Origin: Paracoccaceae bacterium | GTDB taxonomy: Bacteria; Pseudomonadota; Alphaproteobacteria; Rhodobacterales; Rhodobacteraceae | NCBI GenBank assembly: GCA_003551745.1 | Contig: PUNI01000165.1 | Location: 1-5,983 of the forward strand | Direction of reading: 5' to 3' | Length of the DNA: 5,983 bases | In this document: in pieces, positions 1 to 5,983 of the stretch | Layout: each line of letters starts with the position of its first letter | Position numbering within the stretch: position 1 is the stretch's first letter | The notes under the pieces: generated by a model | The model's input: only the letters and a program-made list of their open reading frames with translations | What the model was told of the DNA's origin: nothing | Database searches by the model: none | Translations under genes and position numbers: made by a program

Positions 1-1303
1 AGGCGAGGTCGTCGGCGGGCGAGACCGCGAGCCGGAAATAGGCCATGGCGTCGCGGATCTCCATCCGCTCGTAGAAGCGCGGGCCGCCGATCACGCGATA
101 GGGCAGGCCGATGGTCAGGAACCGGTCCTCGAAGGCGCGCATCTGATGAGAGGCGCGCACGAGGATCGCCATGCCGCTGGGGCTGACCGGCGCCATGCCG
201 CGGCTGCCGCCGGACAGCGACTCGATCTCCTCGCCGACCCAGCGCGCCTCCTCCTCGCCGTCCCAGTGGCCGATCAGATGCACCTTCGCGCCACCGTCGG
301 CATCGGTCCAGAGGGTCTTGCCGAGCCGGCCTTCATTGGCCGCGATCAGGCCCGAGGCGGCGGAGAGGATATGCGGCGTGGAGCGGTAGTTCTGCTCCAG
401 CCGGATCACCTGCGCGCCGGGGAAATCCTTCTCGAAGCGCAGGATGTTGCCCACCTCGGCGCCGCGCCAGCCATAGATCGACTGGTCGTCGTCGCCCACG
501 CAGCAGATGTTGCGATGCGCCTGCGCCAGCAGCCGCAGCCAGAGGTACTGGGCGACGTTGGTGTCCTGATACTCGTCGACGAGGATGAAGCGGAAGCGCC
601 GCTGATAGTCCTCCAGCACGTCCGGATGTGCCTGGAAGATCGTGAGGCAGTGCAGCAGCAGGTCACCGAAATCCACCGCGTTGAGCGTCCGGAGCCGGTC
701 CTGATAGGCGGCATAGAGCGCCGGGCCCTTGTGATTGAAGGCGCCCGCCTCGGCCGCGGGCACCGTGTCGGGCCGCCAGGCGCGGTTCTTCCAGTTGTCG
801 ATGATCCCGGCCAGCTGCCGGGCAGGCCAACGCTTCTCGTCGATGTTCGCCGCCGCGATCTCCTGCTTGAGCAGTCGCAACTGGTCGTCGGTGTCGAGGA
901 TGGTGAAGTTCGACTTCAGGCCCACGAGTTCGGCGTGCCGGCGCAGGATCTTAACCCCGATCGCGTGGAAGGTTCCCAGCCAGGGCAGCCCCTCCACCGC
1001 CTGCCCCAGCAGCCCTCCCACGCGCTCCTTCATCTCGCGGGCGGCCTTGTTCGTGAAGGTGACGGCGAGGATCTCGCTCGGCCAGGCCCGGCCGGTGTTC
1101 AGGATATGCGCGATCCGGCAGGTCAGCGCCCGGGTCTTGCCGGTCCCTGCCCCCGCGAGCATCAGCACCGGCCCGTCCAGCGCCTCGACCGCCGCCCGCT
1201 GCGCCGGGTTCAGCCCGTCAAGATAGGGCGCCGGTCGGGCCGCCGCGGCACGAACCGAGAGGCTGGGCGCGGCAAAGCGTGTCGGATCGTCCGGGCTGCT
1301 CAT
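1..1303 (-). CDS. uvrD: ATP-dependent DNA helicase, UvrD/PcrA type (superfamily 1A), C-terminus beyond the left edge
   Basis: Motor of nucleotide excision and mismatch repair: a 3'-5' superfamily 1 helicase that unwinds DNA and strips proteins from it, acting in the cytoplasm on the nucleoid. The 434 visible residues carry the helicase motifs in order: Q motif LNPAQRAAV (31-39), Walker A GAGTGKT (51-57), motif Ia TFTNKAAREM (82-91), motif Ib GTFHA (110-114), Walker B VDEYQDT (242-248), motif III VGDDDQSIYGWRGA (269-282) and motif IV with QNYRST (304-309). Domains 1A and 1B and the start of 2A are present. The family is usually 700-800 residues, so roughly the C-terminal 45% is missing; this is a window cut, not a gene defect. 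ATG 1303 was chosen because it gives a short variable tail of about 30 residues before the Q motif. No Shine-Dalgarno precedes it. It is divergent from the flavoenzyme gene and has a LexA box 43 bp upstream. UvrD and PcrA cannot be separated by eye; a Rep-like assignment is less likely. Confidence 0.95.
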   Translation of the reverse strand, partial: MSSPDDPTRFAAPSLSVRAAAARPAPYLDGLNPAQRAAVEALDGPVLMLAGAGTGKTRALTCRIAHILNTGRAWPSEILAVTFTNKAAREMKERVGGLLGQAVEGLPWLGTFHAIGVKILRRHAELVGLKSNFTILDTDDQLRLLKQEIAAANIDEKRWPARQLAGIIDNWKNRAWRPDTVPAAEAGAFNHKGPALYAAYQDRLRTLNAVDFGDLLLHCLTIFQAHPDVLEDYQRRFRFILVDEYQDTNVAQYLWLRLLAQAHRNICCVGDDDQSIYGWRGAEVGNILRFEKDFPGAQVIRLEQNYRSTPHILSAASGLIAANEGRLGKTLWTDADGGAKVHLIGHWDGEEEARWVGEEIESLSGGSRGMAPVSPSGMAILVRASHQMRAFEDRFLTIGLPYRVIGGPRFYERMEIRDAMAYFRLAVSPADDLA

Positions 1304-1311
1304 GGCGTCGG

Positions 1312-1340
1312 AGCATAGCGCGCGCGGACGGCGAGGAAAA
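1312..1340 (-). promoter_or_regulatory. Putative sigma70-type promoter of the helicase gene
   Basis: Reading the minus strand, TTTTCC (1335-1340) and TATGCT (1312-1317) are separated by 17 bp. The -10 matches the consensus at 4 of 6 positions; the -35 is poor. Transcription would begin about 1303-1305, at or next to the ATG, which agrees with the absence of a Shine-Dalgarno and suggests a leaderless message. The call rests on hexamer matching in GC-rich DNA and is weak. Confidence 0.3.
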
Positions 1341-1345
1341 GCACT

Positions 1346-1360
1346 GTTCCAGGAATGTTC
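1346..1360. promoter_or_regulatory. LexA (SOS) operator, alphaproteobacterial direct-repeat type
   Basis: The plus strand reads GTTCCAGGAATGTTC, a perfect GTTC-N7-GTTC direct repeat (GAAC-N7-GAAC on the other strand). This is the LexA-binding consensus established for Rhodobacter and other alphaproteobacteria, unlike the CTGT-N8-ACAG palindrome of E. coli. It lies in the 107-bp divergent spacer, 43 bp upstream of the helicase ATG and 51 bp upstream of the flavoenzyme ATG. uvrD is a known SOS gene in other bacteria, so regulation of the helicase is the natural reading; an effect on the divergent gene is possible. An eight-base specific match can occur by chance, but its position ahead of a repair gene makes this much less likely. 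Confidence 0.75.
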
Positions 1361-1375
1361 CTGCCGCCACGCGGA

Positions 1376-1404
1376 TTGCGCGCGCGCTGGCCGGCGGCGA
1401 TAAG
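1376..1404 (+). promoter_or_regulatory. Putative sigma70-type promoter of the alpha-hydroxy-acid dehydrogenase gene
   Basis: TTGCGC (1376-1381) and GATAAG (1399-1404) are spaced by 17 bp. The matches to consensus are 3 of 6 and 4 of 6. With normal spacing the start of transcription would fall at about 1411, which is the A of the ATG, and no Shine-Dalgarno is visible, so a leaderless transcript is possible. Weak, based on hexamer matching only. Confidence 0.27.
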
Positions 1405-1410
1405 CGCGCG

Positions 1411-2556
1411 ATGAGCCTCGATCTGCGCTATCCCGCCCTGTCCGACCTGAAGGCCGCCTGCCGGCGGCGGGTCCCGGGCTTTGTCTGGGAGTATCTCGAC
1501 AGCGCCACCGGCCGCGAGTCGGTACGCGCCCGCAACCGCGCGGCGCTCGACGCAGTGCTGTTCCGGCCCGCCGTGCTGCGCGGGCAGATCGTGCCGGATC
1601 TCGCTTGCGAACTGCTCGGCCAGCGCTTCGATGTGCCTTTCGGCGTGGCGCCGGTGGGCATGTCGGGGCTGATCTGGCCAGGCGCCGAGGCCGCGCTGGC
1701 CCGCACCGCATCCGAGGTCGGGATGCCCTATTGCCTTTCCACCGTCGCCAGCCGCCTGCCGGAGGAGATCGGCCCGCTGGCGCAACGGGTCGGCTGGTTC
1801 CAGCTCTATCCGCCCAAGGATCCCGGCATCCGCCGCGACATCCTTGCCCGCGCCGCGGCGTCGGGGTTCGGCACGCTGGTGCTGACGGTGGATCTGCCGG
1901 GCCCGTCGCGGCGCGAGCGGCAGCTGCGCGCACGGCTGACCGTGCCGCCCCGGCTGACGCCCGGGATGCTGGCGCAGATCGCGCGCTGTCCGGCCTGGGC
2001 GCTGGCGACGGCACGCAGCGGACGTCCGCGGCTGCGTCTGATGGAAAGCTACGCCACCGCGGGCGGCCCGGCGGACTCGACCGCACATGTCGGCTATCTG
2101 CTGCGGGCTGCCCCCGACTGGGATTACCTGCGCGCCGTCCGGGCGGACTGGGCGGGACCGATGGTGATCAAGGGGGTGATGGAGCCCGAGGATGCCGCTC
2201 GGCTCAAGGCCGAAGGCGTCGATGGGGTGTGGGTGTCGAACCACGGTGGCCGGCAGTTCGACGGCGCGCCGGCCAGCCTTGCCGTCCTGCCGGCGATCCG
2301 CACGGCGGTCGGCCCGGGCTATCCGCTGCTTGTCGACGGAGACATCGAGACGGGGCTCGACATCCTGCGCGCCTGCGCCCTCGGGGCGGATTTCGCCATG
2401 CTCGGGCGTGGCTGGCACTATGCCCTCGGCGCGCTGGGGCAAGGCGGGCCGGCCCATCTGGCGCATCTGCTGCAGGCCGATCTCGTCGCCAACATGGTGC
2501 AGATGGGGATCACGCGACCGCAAGAGGCCGAGGTCCGGCGCTGGCGCGCGAGCTGA
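1411..2556 (+). CDS. FMN-dependent alpha-hydroxy-acid dehydrogenase/oxidase (LldD/MdlB/glycolate oxidase family)
   Basis: Oxidises a 2-hydroxy acid (L-lactate, mandelate or glycolate in characterised relatives) to the 2-oxo acid using FMN; bacterial dehydrogenase members pass electrons to the membrane quinone pool. The 381 residues match the usual family length. Against spinach glycolate oxidase, catalytic and substrate residues align at a constant offset of 4 to 24: Y28 (Y24), Y133 (Y129), D161 (D157), R168 (R164), K254 (K230), the base H278 in SNHGGRQFDG (H254) and R281 (R257). R333 matches the FMN-phosphate R309, but R289 of that loop is replaced by E313 within DGDIETG. V112 replaces the substrate-pocket W108. 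The segment around GLIWPGAEAALARTA looks nearer to mandelate dehydrogenase than to E. coli LldD, so substrate is left open. ATG 1411 gives the normal family N-terminus; the frame is open further upstream but runs into the helicase gene. No Shine-Dalgarno is seen. Confidence 0.9.
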   Translation: MSLDLRYPALSDLKAACRRRVPGFVWEYLDSATGRESVRARNRAALDAVLFRPAVLRGQIVPDLACELLGQRFDVPFGVAPVGMSGLIWPGAEAALARTASEVGMPYCLSTVASRLPEEIGPLAQRVGWFQLYPPKDPGIRRDILARAAASGFGTLVLTVDLPGPSRRERQLRARLTVPPRLTPGMLAQIARCPAWALATARSGRPRLRLMESYATAGGPADSTAHVGYLLRAAPDWDYLRAVRADWAGPMVIKGVMEPEDAARLKAEGVDGVWVSNHGGRQFDGAPASLAVLPAIRTAVGPGYPLLVDGDIETGLDILRACALGADFAMLGRGWHYALGALGQGGPAHLAHLLQADLVANMVQMGITRPQEAEVRRWRAS

Positions 2557-2571
2557 CGACGCTTCACCCGA

Positions 2572-2590
2572 GGCGCAACATCGTTGCGCC
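2572..2590. terminator. Short intergenic hairpin, possible weak terminator
   Basis: GGCGCAAC-ATC-GTTGCGCC is a perfect 8-bp stem with a 3-base loop, beginning 15 bases after the flavoenzyme stop codon. It is placed like a terminator or mRNA 3' stabiliser, but no T-run follows in either direction, so a classical intrinsic terminator is not shown. It could equally be a protein-binding palindrome upstream of the carboxylase promoter candidate. Confidence 0.4.
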
Positions 2591-2609
2591 CGGCACCTCC
2601 AGATGCGAA

Positions 2610-2638
2610 TTGTGCTGCTCTGCAGCGAGGGCTATCAC
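2610..2638 (+). promoter_or_regulatory. Putative promoter of pyruvate carboxylase
   Basis: TTGTGC (2610-2615) and TATCAC (2633-2638) are 17 bp apart, in the least GC-rich part of the spacer, 38 bp upstream of the carboxylase ATG. Matches to the sigma70 consensus are 3 of 6 and 4 of 6. A small perfect inverted repeat, GCTGC-TCT-GCAGC (2614-2626), overlaps the -35 end and fills the spacer between the hexamers, where a repressor could bind. If this promoter and the preceding hairpin are real, the carboxylase is transcribed apart from the flavoenzyme gene. Weak. Confidence 0.3.
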
Positions 2639-2663
2639 GGCCCTGTCACCTTCGGCCCGAAAC

Positions 2664-2667
2664 GGAG
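2664..2667 (+). promoter_or_regulatory. Shine-Dalgarno of pyruvate carboxylase
   Basis: GGAG ends 8 bases before ATG 2676 and supports that start. It contrasts with the other two genes in the window, which lack a recognisable ribosome binding site. Confidence 0.7.
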
Positions 2668-2675
2668 CGCCGCGC

Positions 2676-5600
2676 ATGACCGACTTCCGCAAGATTCTCG
2701 TCGCCAATCGCGGTGAAATCGCGATCCGGGTGATGCGCGCCGCGAACGAGCTCGGCAAGCGCACGGTCGCCATCTATGCCGAGGAGGACAAGCTGGGGCT
2801 GCACCGCTTCAAGGCCGACGAGGCCTATCGGATCGGCGAGGGGCTGGGGCCGGTTGCCGCCTATCTGTCCATCCCCGAGATCATCCGGGTGGCGAAGCTT
2901 TCCGGAGCGGACGCGGTGCATCCAGGCTACGGGCTCCTGTCGGAGAACCCCGATTTCGTCGAGGCGGTGGAGGCCGCGGGGCTCACCTTCATCGGCCCTT
3001 CGGCCGAGATCATGCGAAGGCTTGGCGACAAGGCCTCCGCCCGCCGGGTGGCCGAGGCCGCCGGCGTGCCGGTGATCCCCGCCTCGCCGGTGCTGACCGA
3101 CGACATGGCCGAGACGAAGGACTGGGCCGAGAAGATCGGCTATCCGATGATGCTGAAGGCCAGCTGGGGCGGCGGCGGCCGCGGCATGAGGCCCATCCGC
3201 GCCCCCCAGGAACTTGAGGCCAAGGTCCGCGAGGGCCGCCGCGAGGCCGAGGCCGCCTTCGGCAATGGCGAGGGCTATCTCGAGAAGATGATCGAGCGCG
3301 CCAGGCATGTGGAGGTGCAGATCCTCGGCGACAGCCACGGCGGGCTCTATCATCTGTTCGAGCGTGACTGCACGGTCCAGCGCCGCAACCAGAAGGTCGT
3401 CGAACGCGCGCCAGCCCCCTATCTGAGCGACGCTCAGCGCGCCGAGCTGTGCGAGCTTGGGCTGAAGATCGGCCGCGAAGTGGGTTACGTCAACGCGGGC
3501 ACCGTCGAGTTCCTGATGGATATGGAGACGGACGCCTTCTACTTCATCGAGGTCAATCCGCGCATCCAGGTCGAGCACACGGTGACCGAAGAGGTCACCG
3601 GCATCGACATCGTGAAGGCGCAGATCCGCATCGCCGAGGGGGCCACGCTCAGCGAGGCAACCGGCGCACCCAGCCAGGGCGATATCGAACTGTCAGGCCA
3701 CGCGATGCAGTGCCGTGTGACCACGGAAGACCCGATGAACAACTTCATCCCGGACTACGGGCGGATCACGGCCTATCGCTCGGCCACTGGAATGGGGATC
3801 CGGCTGGACGGGGGCACGGCCTATTCGGGCGCGGTGATCACGCGCTATTACGACTCGCTGCTGGAGAAGGTCACCGCCTGGGCCACGACGCCCGACGAGA
3901 CGATCGCGCGGATGGACCGCGCCCTGCGCGAGTTCCGCATCCGCGGCGTGTCGACGAACATCGATTTCGTCATCAACCTGCTGAAACACCCCAAGTTCCT
4001 GTCGAACGACTACACCACGCAGTTCATCGACACGACGCCCGCGCTGTTCCAGTTCCGCAAGCGGCGCGACCGGGCGACGAAGATCCTCACCTACCTGGCC
4101 GACATAACGGTGAACGGCCATCCCGAGGTCGCCGGCCGCCCGCGCCCGCGCCCGGAGCTCAAGGCCCCGCGCCCGCCACAGTTCGACAGGCAGCCGGCCG
4201 CCGGCACCCGCACGCTTCTGGAGCGCGAGGGCCCGCAGGCCGTTGCCGACTGGATGGCCGCACAGCCGCAGCTTCTGCTGACCGATACCACCATGCGCGA
4301 CGCCCACCAGTCGCTGCTGGCCACGCGGATGCGCTCGCTCGACATGATCCGCGTGGCGCCGGCCTATGCCGCGGCGCTGCCGCAACTCTTCTCCGTCGAG
4401 TGCTGGGGCGGCGCGACCTTCGATGTGGCCTACCGCTTCCTGCAGGAGTGCCCCTGGCAGCGGCTGCGCGACATCCGCAAGGCCATGCCCAACGTGATGA
4501 CCCAGATGCTGCTGCGCGGCGCGAACGGGGTCGGCTACACGAATTACCCCGACAATGTGGTGCGGTTCTTCGTCAAGCAGGCCGCCGAATCCGGGATCGA
4601 CGTCTTCCGCGTGTTCGACAGCCTGAACTGGGTGGAGAACATGCGCGTGGCGATGGATGCGGTGCTGGAGTCGGGCAAGCTGCTGGAGGGAGCGATCTGC
4701 TACACCGGCGACATCCTCGACCCTGACCGCGCGAAATACGACCTCGACTACTATGTCCGCATGGGCAAGGCGCTGCGCGATGCGGGCTGCCACGTGCTCG
4801 GGCTGAAGGACATGGCAGGGCTGCTGAAGCCCGCCTCGGCCACGGTGCTGATCCGCGCGCTGAAGGAGGAGGTGGGCCTGCCGATCCACTTCCACACCCA
4901 CGACACCTCCGGACTGGGCGGCGCCACCATCCTTGCCGCCGCCGCCGCCGGCGTGGATGCTGCCGACGGGGCGATGGACGCGCTCTCGGGCAACACCAGC
5001 CAGCCGACGCTCGGCTCGATCGTCGAGGCTCTGCGCAACACCGACCGTGACACCGGGCTCGACATGGCGGCGATCCGGCGTGTCAGCGACTACTGGGAGG
5101 AGGTGCGCGCCCATTACGCCGCCTTCGAGACCGGGCAGCAATCGCCCACCTCGGAGGTCTATCTGCACGAGATGCCGGGCGGGCAGTTCACCAACCTCAA
5201 GGCGCAGGCGCGCTCCATGGGGCTGGACGAGCGCTGGCCCGAGGTCGCCCGCGCCTATGCCGAGGCCAACGCCATGTTCGGCGATATCGTCAAGGTCACG
5301 CCGTCGTCGAAGGTGGTGGGCGACATGGCGCTGGTGATGGTCGCCCAGGGGCTGACCCGCGCACAGGTGGAAGACCCGGCGGTCGAGGTGTCCTTCCCCG
5401 ACTCGGTGATCGACATGCTGAAGGGCAACCTCGGCCAGCCCCCGGGCGGATGGCCGGAGGGGCTGATGCGCAAGGTGCTGAAGGACGAGCCCCCGATCAC
5501 CGACCGGCCCGGCCTGCACGCACCCGCCATCGAGCTGGAGGAGACGCGCGCGAAGCTGACCGAGGATCTGGAAGGGTTCCGCGTCGACGACGAGGATCTG

Positions 5601-5983
5601 GCCGGATATCTGATGTATCCCAAGGTCTTTCTCGACTACATGGGCCGCCACCGCATCTACGGCCCCGTGCGCACCCTGCCGACCCGCAGCTTCTTCTATG
5701 GGATGGAGCCGGGCGAGGAGATCTCGGTGGAGATCGACCCGGGCAAGACTCTGGAGATCCGGCTGATCACCGTGGGCGAGACCAGCGACGAGGGGGACGT
5801 GCGCGTCTTCTTCGAGCTCAACGGCCAGCCGCGCACGATCCGGGTGCCGAACCGCAAGGTGAAGGCGGCGGCGCCGGCTCGGCCGAAGGCGGCCGAGGGC
5901 AATCCTGCCCATATCGGCGCGCCGATGCCCGGCGCGGTGGCGGCGGTGAACGTGCAGGTCGGCCAGAAGGTGAAAGCCGGCGA
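2676..5983 (+). CDS. pyc: Pyruvate carboxylase, C-terminal end beyond the right edge
   Basis: Biotin enzyme that carboxylates pyruvate to oxaloacetate with ATP and bicarbonate, the main anaplerotic feed of the TCA cycle; a cytoplasmic homotetramer activated by acetyl-CoA in this family. The biotin carboxylase domain (about 1-450) shows K161, the ATP loop GGGGRG (165-170) and EVNPRIQVEH (292-301). R421, R423 and R466 match R. etli acetyl-CoA-site arginines 427, 429 and 472. A Pro/Arg-rich linker leads to the carboxyltransferase domain (from about 532), with R541, D542 and Q545, carbamylated-lysine candidate K711, metal ligands H740 and H742 in HFHTHD, and catalytic T875 (R. etli T882). The biotin carrier domain starts near GAPMPG (1081-1086); the window stops at residue 1102, about ten before the expected biotinyl lysine near 1112, and the whole protein should be about 1145 residues. 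The frame is continuous with no frameshift. Start supported by the GGAG and by the MTDFRKILVANRGEIA N-terminus. Confidence 0.98.
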   Translation, partial: MTDFRKILVANRGEIAIRVMRAANELGKRTVAIYAEEDKLGLHRFKADEAYRIGEGLGPVAAYLSIPEIIRVAKLSGADAVHPGYGLLSENPDFVEAVEAAGLTFIGPSAEIMRRLGDKASARRVAEAAGVPVIPASPVLTDDMAETKDWAEKIGYPMMLKASWGGGGRGMRPIRAPQELEAKVREGRREAEAAFGNGEGYLEKMIERARHVEVQILGDSHGGLYHLFERDCTVQRRNQKVVERAPAPYLSDAQRAELCELGLKIGREVGYVNAGTVEFLMDMETDAFYFIEVNPRIQVEHTVTEEVTGIDIVKAQIRIAEGATLSEATGAPSQGDIELSGHAMQCRVTTEDPMNNFIPDYGRITAYRSATGMGIRLDGGTAYSGAVITRYYDSLLEKVTAWATTPDETIARMDRALREFRIRGVSTNIDFVINLLKHPKFLSNDYTTQFIDTTPALFQFRKRRDRATKILTYLADITVNGHPEVAGRPRPRPELKAPRPPQFDRQPAAGTRTLLEREGPQAVADWMAAQPQLLLTDTTMRDAHQSLLATRMRSLDMIRVAPAYAAALPQLFSVECWGGATFDVAYRFLQECPWQRLRDIRKAMPNVMTQMLLRGANGVGYTNYPDNVVRFFVKQAAESGIDVFRVFDSLNWVENMRVAMDAVLESGKLLEGAICYTGDILDPDRAKYDLDYYVRMGKALRDAGCHVLGLKDMAGLLKPASATVLIRALKEEVGLPIHFHTHDTSGLGGATILAAAAAGVDAADGAMDALSGNTSQPTLGSIVEALRNTDRDTGLDMAAIRRVSDYWEEVRAHYAAFETGQQSPTSEVYLHEMPGGQFTNLKAQARSMGLDERWPEVARAYAEANAMFGDIVKVTPSSKVVGDMALVMVAQGLTRAQVEDPAVEVSFPDSVIDMLKGNLGQPPGGWPEGLMRKVLKDEPPITDRPGLHAPAIELEETRAKLTEDLEGFRVDDEDLAGYLMYPKVFLDYMGRHRIYGPVRTLPTRSFFYGMEPGEEISVEIDPGKTLEIRLITVGETSDEGDVRVFFELNGQPRTIRVPNRKVKAAAPARPKAAEGNPAHIGAPMPGAVAAVNVQVGQKVKAG

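Noticed and set aside
146..1318. Open frame of 390 codons on the plus strand opposite uvrD
   Set aside because: The minus strand encodes ordered helicase motifs; the plus-strand product has no family features and low-complexity composition.
1279..1410. N-terminal extension of the flavoenzyme to ATG 1279
   Set aside because: It would overlap the helicase start and cross the LexA box, and would add 44 residues not seen at the family N-terminus. ATG 1411 gives the expected start.
1300..2523. Open frame of 407 codons on the minus strand opposite the flavoenzyme gene
   Set aside because: Shadow of a gene with complete FMN-enzyme motifs; no start signal or domain of its own.
2646..3578. Open frame of 310 codons on the minus strand over the pyc 5' end
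   Set aside because: Runs opposite the biotin carboxylase domain and through its ribosome binding site; composition is typical of a shadow frame.
3693..5912. Open frame of 739 codons on the minus strand opposite pyc
   Set aside because: Its composition (very rich in R, H, G, A, L, V with no recognisable domain) is what the complement of GC-ending codons produces. The plus strand carries pyc with all catalytic residues in order, so this is a shadow.
5870..5983. Possible truncated or biotin-less pyruvate carboxylase
   Set aside because: The frame is still open at the last base and the carrier domain has begun at GAPMPG; the missing biotinyl lysine lies beyond the window edge.
1..5983. CRISPR array, insertion sequence, tRNA/rRNA gene, phage or defence system
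   Set aside because: No regularly spaced repeats, transposase, terminal inverted repeats or RNA-gene signatures were seen; almost all the sequence is covered by three ordinary coding regions.

Overview
The window is a high-GC, strongly G/C-ending-codon stretch of what looks like an alphaproteobacterial chromosome, most likely a Rhodobacter-like member of the Rhodobacteraceae. Three things point there: the overall base and codon use, the close resemblance of the pyruvate carboxylase to the Rhizobium etli enzyme with nearly fixed residue offsets, and a direct-repeat LexA operator (GTTC-N7-GTTC) of the alphaproteobacterial type. This placement was read by eye and no database search was run.

Layout: bases 1-1303 (minus strand) hold the N-terminal 434 residues of a UvrD/PcrA-type DNA helicase whose C-terminus lies off the left edge. 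A 107-bp divergent intergenic region (1304-1410) carries a perfect GTTC-N7-GTTC LexA box at 1346-1360 and weak promoter-like hexamers facing both ways. Bases 1411-2556 (plus) encode a complete 381-residue FMN-dependent alpha-hydroxy-acid dehydrogenase/oxidase of the LldD/MdlB/glycolate oxidase family. A 119-bp gap (2557-2675) contains a tight hairpin, a weak promoter candidate and a clear Shine-Dalgarno. Bases 2676-5983 (plus) encode the first 1102 residues of pyruvate carboxylase; the right edge cuts the biotin carrier domain about ten residues before the expected biotinylated lysine.

How the genes may work together: the flavoenzyme could oxidise a 2-hydroxy acid such as L-lactate to a 2-oxo acid, and pyruvate carboxylase would turn pyruvate into oxaloacetate to refill the TCA cycle. 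This is plausible but rests on adjacency and an unproven substrate. The helicase is a separate, divergently transcribed DNA-repair gene that the LexA box would place in the SOS regulon.

I see no mobile element, CRISPR array, RNA gene, defence system or other undescribed system. The window is mostly ordinary core metabolism and repair. The points worth a second look are the SOS operator, the possibility of two leaderless divergent transcripts, and an altered FMN-phosphate loop in the flavoenzyme.
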